Shown here piece after piece: positions 62,104 through 64,000 of a DNA stretch of 64,000 nt. Source of the stretch: Sphingomonas chungangi (GTDB taxonomy: Bacteria > Pseudomonadota > Alphaproteobacteria > Sphingomonadales > Sphingomonadaceae); the NCBI RefSeq assembly GCF_013778325.1, contig NZ_JACEIB010000001.1, forward strand, positions 186,001 to 250,000. The letters are read 5' to 3'. Under the pieces are notes generated by a model that worked only from the letters and a program-made list of their open reading frames with translations, was not told the DNA's origin and did no database searches. Numbering within the stretch: the first letter of the stretch is position 1; each line of letters starts with the position of its first letter. Both the position numbers and the translations under genes were made by a program.

Positions 62104-63216
62104 ATGAAGACCCGCGCCGCCGTAGCGTTCGAAGCGAAGAAGCCGCTGGAGATCGTGGAGCTCGATCTCGAGGGGCCGAAGGCGGGCGAGGTGCTGGTCG
62201 AGATCATGGCGACGGGCATCTGCCACACCGATGCCTATACGCTGGACGGCCTCGACAGCGAGGGCCTGTTTCCGAGCGTGCTGGGCCACGAAGGCGCCGG
62301 CATCGTCCGCGAGGTGGGCGCGGGCGTCACCTCGGTGAAGCCCGGCGATCACGTCATCCCGCTCTACACGCCCGAATGCCGGCAGTGCAAAAGCTGCCTC
62401 TCGGGCAAGACCAACCTGTGCACCGCGATCCGCGCGACCCAGGGCAAGGGGCTGATGCCCGACGGCACGACGCGGTTCAGCTACAGGGGCCAGCCGATCT
62501 TCCATTACATGGGCTGTTCGACCTTTGCGAACTTCACCGTGCTGCCCGAGATCGCGGTCGCGAAGATCCGCGAGGACGCGCCGTTCAAGACCGCCTGCTA
62601 TATCGGCTGCGGCGTGACCACGGGCGTCGGCGCGGTGGTGAACACCGCCAAGGTGCAGGTCGGCGACAATGTCGTGGTGTTCGGATTGGGCGGCATCGGC
62701 CTCAACGTGCTGCAGGGCGCGCGGCTGGCCGGCGCGAACAGGATCATCGGCGTGGACATCAACCCGGATCGCGAGGAATGGGGCCGCCGCTTCGGCATGA
62801 CCGACTTCCTCAACTCCAAAGGCATGAGCCGCGAGGACGTGGTGGCGAGGATCGTCCAGCTGACCGACGGCGGCGCCGACTACACGTTCGATGCCACCGG
62901 CAACACCGAGGTGATGCGCACCGCGCTGGAGGCCTGCCATCGCGGCTGGGGCACCTCGATCATCATCGGGGTGGCCGAAGCGGGCAAGGAGATCGCGACG
63001 CGGCCGTTCCAGCTGGTCACCGGCCGCAACTGGCGCGGCACCGCGTTCGGTGGCGCCAAGGGCCGCACCGACGTGCCGAAGATCGTCGACATGTACATGA
63101 CCGGCAAGATCGAGATCGACCCGATGATCACCCACGTCATGGGGCTGGAGGAGATCAACAAGGGCTTCGACCTGATGCATGCGGGGACAAGCATCCGCAG
63201 CGTCGTCATCTACTGA
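62104..63216 (+). CDS. frmA: S-(hydroxymethyl)glutathione dehydrogenase / class III alcohol dehydrogenase
   Basis: A 370-residue zinc alcohol dehydrogenase. Catalytic zinc ligands are in [12 protein letters not shown] and GHEGAG and the later cysteine in [11 protein letters not shown]; the structural zinc cysteines are in [15 protein letters not shown]. The cofactor loop is FGLGGIGLN. It oxidises the formaldehyde-glutathione adduct to S-formylglutathione. The ATG at 62104 has a GGAGAGA site. It leads a three-gene set with a VOC protein and S-formylglutathione hydrolase. Confidence 0.95.
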   Translation: MKTRAAVAFEAKKPLEIVELDLEGPKAGEVLVEIMATGICHTDAYTLDGLDSEGLFPSVLGHEGAGIVREVGAGVTSVKPGDHVIPLYTPECRQCKSCLSGKTNLCTAIRATQGKGLMPDGTTRFSYRGQPIFHYMGCSTFANFTVLPEIAVAKIREDAPFKTACYIGCGVTTGVGAVVNTAKVQVGDNVVVFGLGGIGLNVLQGARLAGANRIIGVDINPDREEWGRRFGMTDFLNSKGMSREDVVARIVQLTDGGADYTFDATGNTEVMRTALEACHRGWGTSIIIGVAEAGKEIATRPFQLVTGRNWRGTAFGGAKGRTDVPKIVDMYMTGKIEIDPMITHVMGLEEINKGFDLMHAGTSIRSVVIY

Positions 63217-63233
63217 CAGCGGAGGAGGATACG

Positions 63234-63617
63234 ATGTTCAGCCATGTGATGATCGGCGCCAACGATATCGATCGCGCCAAGACCTTCTACGACGCGCTGT
63301 TCGCGACGATGGGCGGCAAGCCCGGCCGGACCGATGCCTATGGCCGGCTGGTCTATCCGCACAAGGGCAGCCTTTTCATGGTCACCAGACCGATCGACGG
63401 CGAGAGCGCGACGCACGCCAATGGCGGCACGATCGGTTTCGCGATGGAGAGTGCCGAGCAGGCGGCGGCGTGGCACGCGGCTGGCCTCGCACATGGCGGC
63501 ACCGCGATCGAGGAGGATCCCGGTATCCGCCGGCACAGTTTCGGCGCTCTCTATCTCGCCTATCTGCGCGATCCCGACGGCAACAAGCTCTGCGCGCTGC
63601 ACCGCGTGGTCGAGTGA
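63234..63617 (+). CDS. VOC-family (glyoxalase-fold) protein
   Basis: A 127-residue vicinal-oxygen-chelate protein. The pattern FSHVMIGANDIDRAKTFYDALF at the start, read in parts, and the closing YLAYLRDPDGNKLCALH are typical. A strong GGAGGAGG ribosome site precedes the ATG at 63234. It lies between the hydroxymethylglutathione dehydrogenase and the hydrolase genes, so it may aid formaldehyde-glutathione chemistry, for example adduct formation; this is inference. Its stop overlaps the next gene (GTGA). Confidence 0.88.
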   Translation: MFSHVMIGANDIDRAKTFYDALFATMGGKPGRTDAYGRLVYPHKGSLFMVTRPIDGESATHANGGTIGFAMESAEQAAAWHAAGLAHGGTAIEEDPGIRRHSFGALYLAYLRDPDGNKLCALHRVVE

Positions 63618-64000
63618 GCGGCGTGGAGCGGGTTTCCGCCAACCTCGCTTATGGCGGCGTGCAGGGCGTCTATCGCCATGCCTCGGACGCGACCGGCACC
63701 GACATGACCTTCTCGGTCTATGTCCCGCCGCACGCGCCGGGCGCGAAGCTGCCGGTGGTCTGGTATCTCTCCGGTCTCACCTGCACCCATGCCAACGTCA
63801 CCGAGAAGGGCGAATTTCGCGCGGCCTGCGCAACGCTCGGCCTGATCCTCGTCGCACCGGATACCTCTCCGCGCGGCGAAGGCGTGCCGGACGATCCGGC
63901 CGGCGCTTATGACTTCGGGCTGGGCGCGGGCTTCTATGTCGATGCGACGGAGGAGCCCTATGCGGCCAACTACCGCATGTGGAGCTATGTCACGGAAGAG
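63614..64000 (+). CDS. fghA: S-formylglutathione hydrolase (3' end beyond window)
   Basis: The first 129 codons of an esterase D/FghA-family hydrolase that runs off the window. Family segments are FSVYVPPHAPGAKLPVVWYLSGLTCTHANVTEKG, read in parts, LILVAPDTSPRGEGVPDD and AGFYVDATEEPYAANYRMWSYV. The nucleophile serine and the rest of the triad lie outside. It completes formaldehyde oxidation to formate and glutathione. The start is taken at the GTG at 63614 overlapping the VOC stop; a GTG at 63623 is also possible. Confidence 0.92.
   Translation, partial: MSGVERVSANLAYGGVQGVYRHASDATGTDMTFSVYVPPHAPGAKLPVVWYLSGLTCTHANVTEKGEFRAACATLGLILVAPDTSPRGEGVPDDPAGAYDFGLGAGFYVDATEEPYAANYRMWSYVTEE

Noticed and set aside
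1-64000. CRISPR arrays, rRNA, tRNA, prophage or transposase genes
   Set aside because: None seen: no regularly spaced repeats, no tRNA-like cloverleaf or TPsiC box that I could find by eye, and no transposase, integrase or phage structural motifs.

Overview
The window is high-GC, gene-dense chromosomal DNA from an alphaproteobacterium, most likely a sphingomonad. This rests on several TonB-dependent receptors, many GTGA/ATGA/TGATG overlaps in long operons, a SCOT plus MoxR/VWA block, an adhC-VOC-fghA formaldehyde module, and a RES-domain toxin with a ParS-type antitoxin. The assignment is inference from gene content; no rRNA or tRNA is present to confirm it.

Layout. (1) 1-11342: a cobalamin riboswitch followed by one translationally coupled corrinoid operon: btuB, cobC, cobO, btuF-like, btuC, btuD, cobD, cobQ, a CitE/CLYBL-like CoA lyase, cobT, cobS. 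It takes up corrinoids and finishes them to B12. No corrin-ring genes and no cobP/cobU kinase are seen. (2) 11314-17435: a LysR regulator divergent from a partial leucine/isovalerate (liu) operon. Here a DUF559 nuclease-like ORF flanked by inverted, double-hairpin repeats sits between the two methylcrotonyl-CoA carboxylase subunit genes. (3) 17468-21495 (minus): SCOT A and B, a MoxR ATPase and a VWA/CoxE-like protein, with a GNAT gene on the plus strand between the last two. (4) 21878-25357: an OmpA-family protein and a convergent TonB receptor sharing a hairpin terminator. (5) 25688-39773 (minus): a 13-gene acyl-CoA catabolic operon with a CoA ligase, three acyl-CoA dehydrogenases, MaoC, thiolase, FadB-like enzyme, two SDRs, Fe-ADH, thioesterase and an APH-type kinase. 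A divergent tandem TetR regulator follows at 40007-41257.

(6) 41263-45547: an MDR oxidoreductase, then a YdeP-type molybdoenzyme with FdhD. (7) 45544-47857 (minus): pyrC, then a ParS/RES toxin-antitoxin pair with its own promoter/operator and a large double-hairpin repeat between antitoxin and toxin. (8) 47998-50550: small regulators and hypotheticals, including a RadC-like JAB protein without a clear start. (9) 50637-54787 (minus): a TPP riboswitch controlling a TonB receptor, an APH-family kinase and a PnuC-type transporter, probably a thiamine acquisition operon. (10) 54830-58005: a BI-1 membrane protein, a DUF465 protein, a flavin reductase and succinate-semialdehyde dehydrogenase. (11) 58142-61739 (minus): sulfate activation, cysD-cysNC-cysQ. 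(12) 62104-64000: glutathione-dependent formaldehyde oxidation (adhC, VOC protein, fghA running off the window).

The candidates most worth following are the hairpin-flanked DUF559 cassette (15071-15525), the structured repeat that covers the RES toxin start (46287-46386), the split ACAD11-like kinase/dehydrogenase pair (37513-39773) and the CoA lyase inside the B12 operon (8742-9554).
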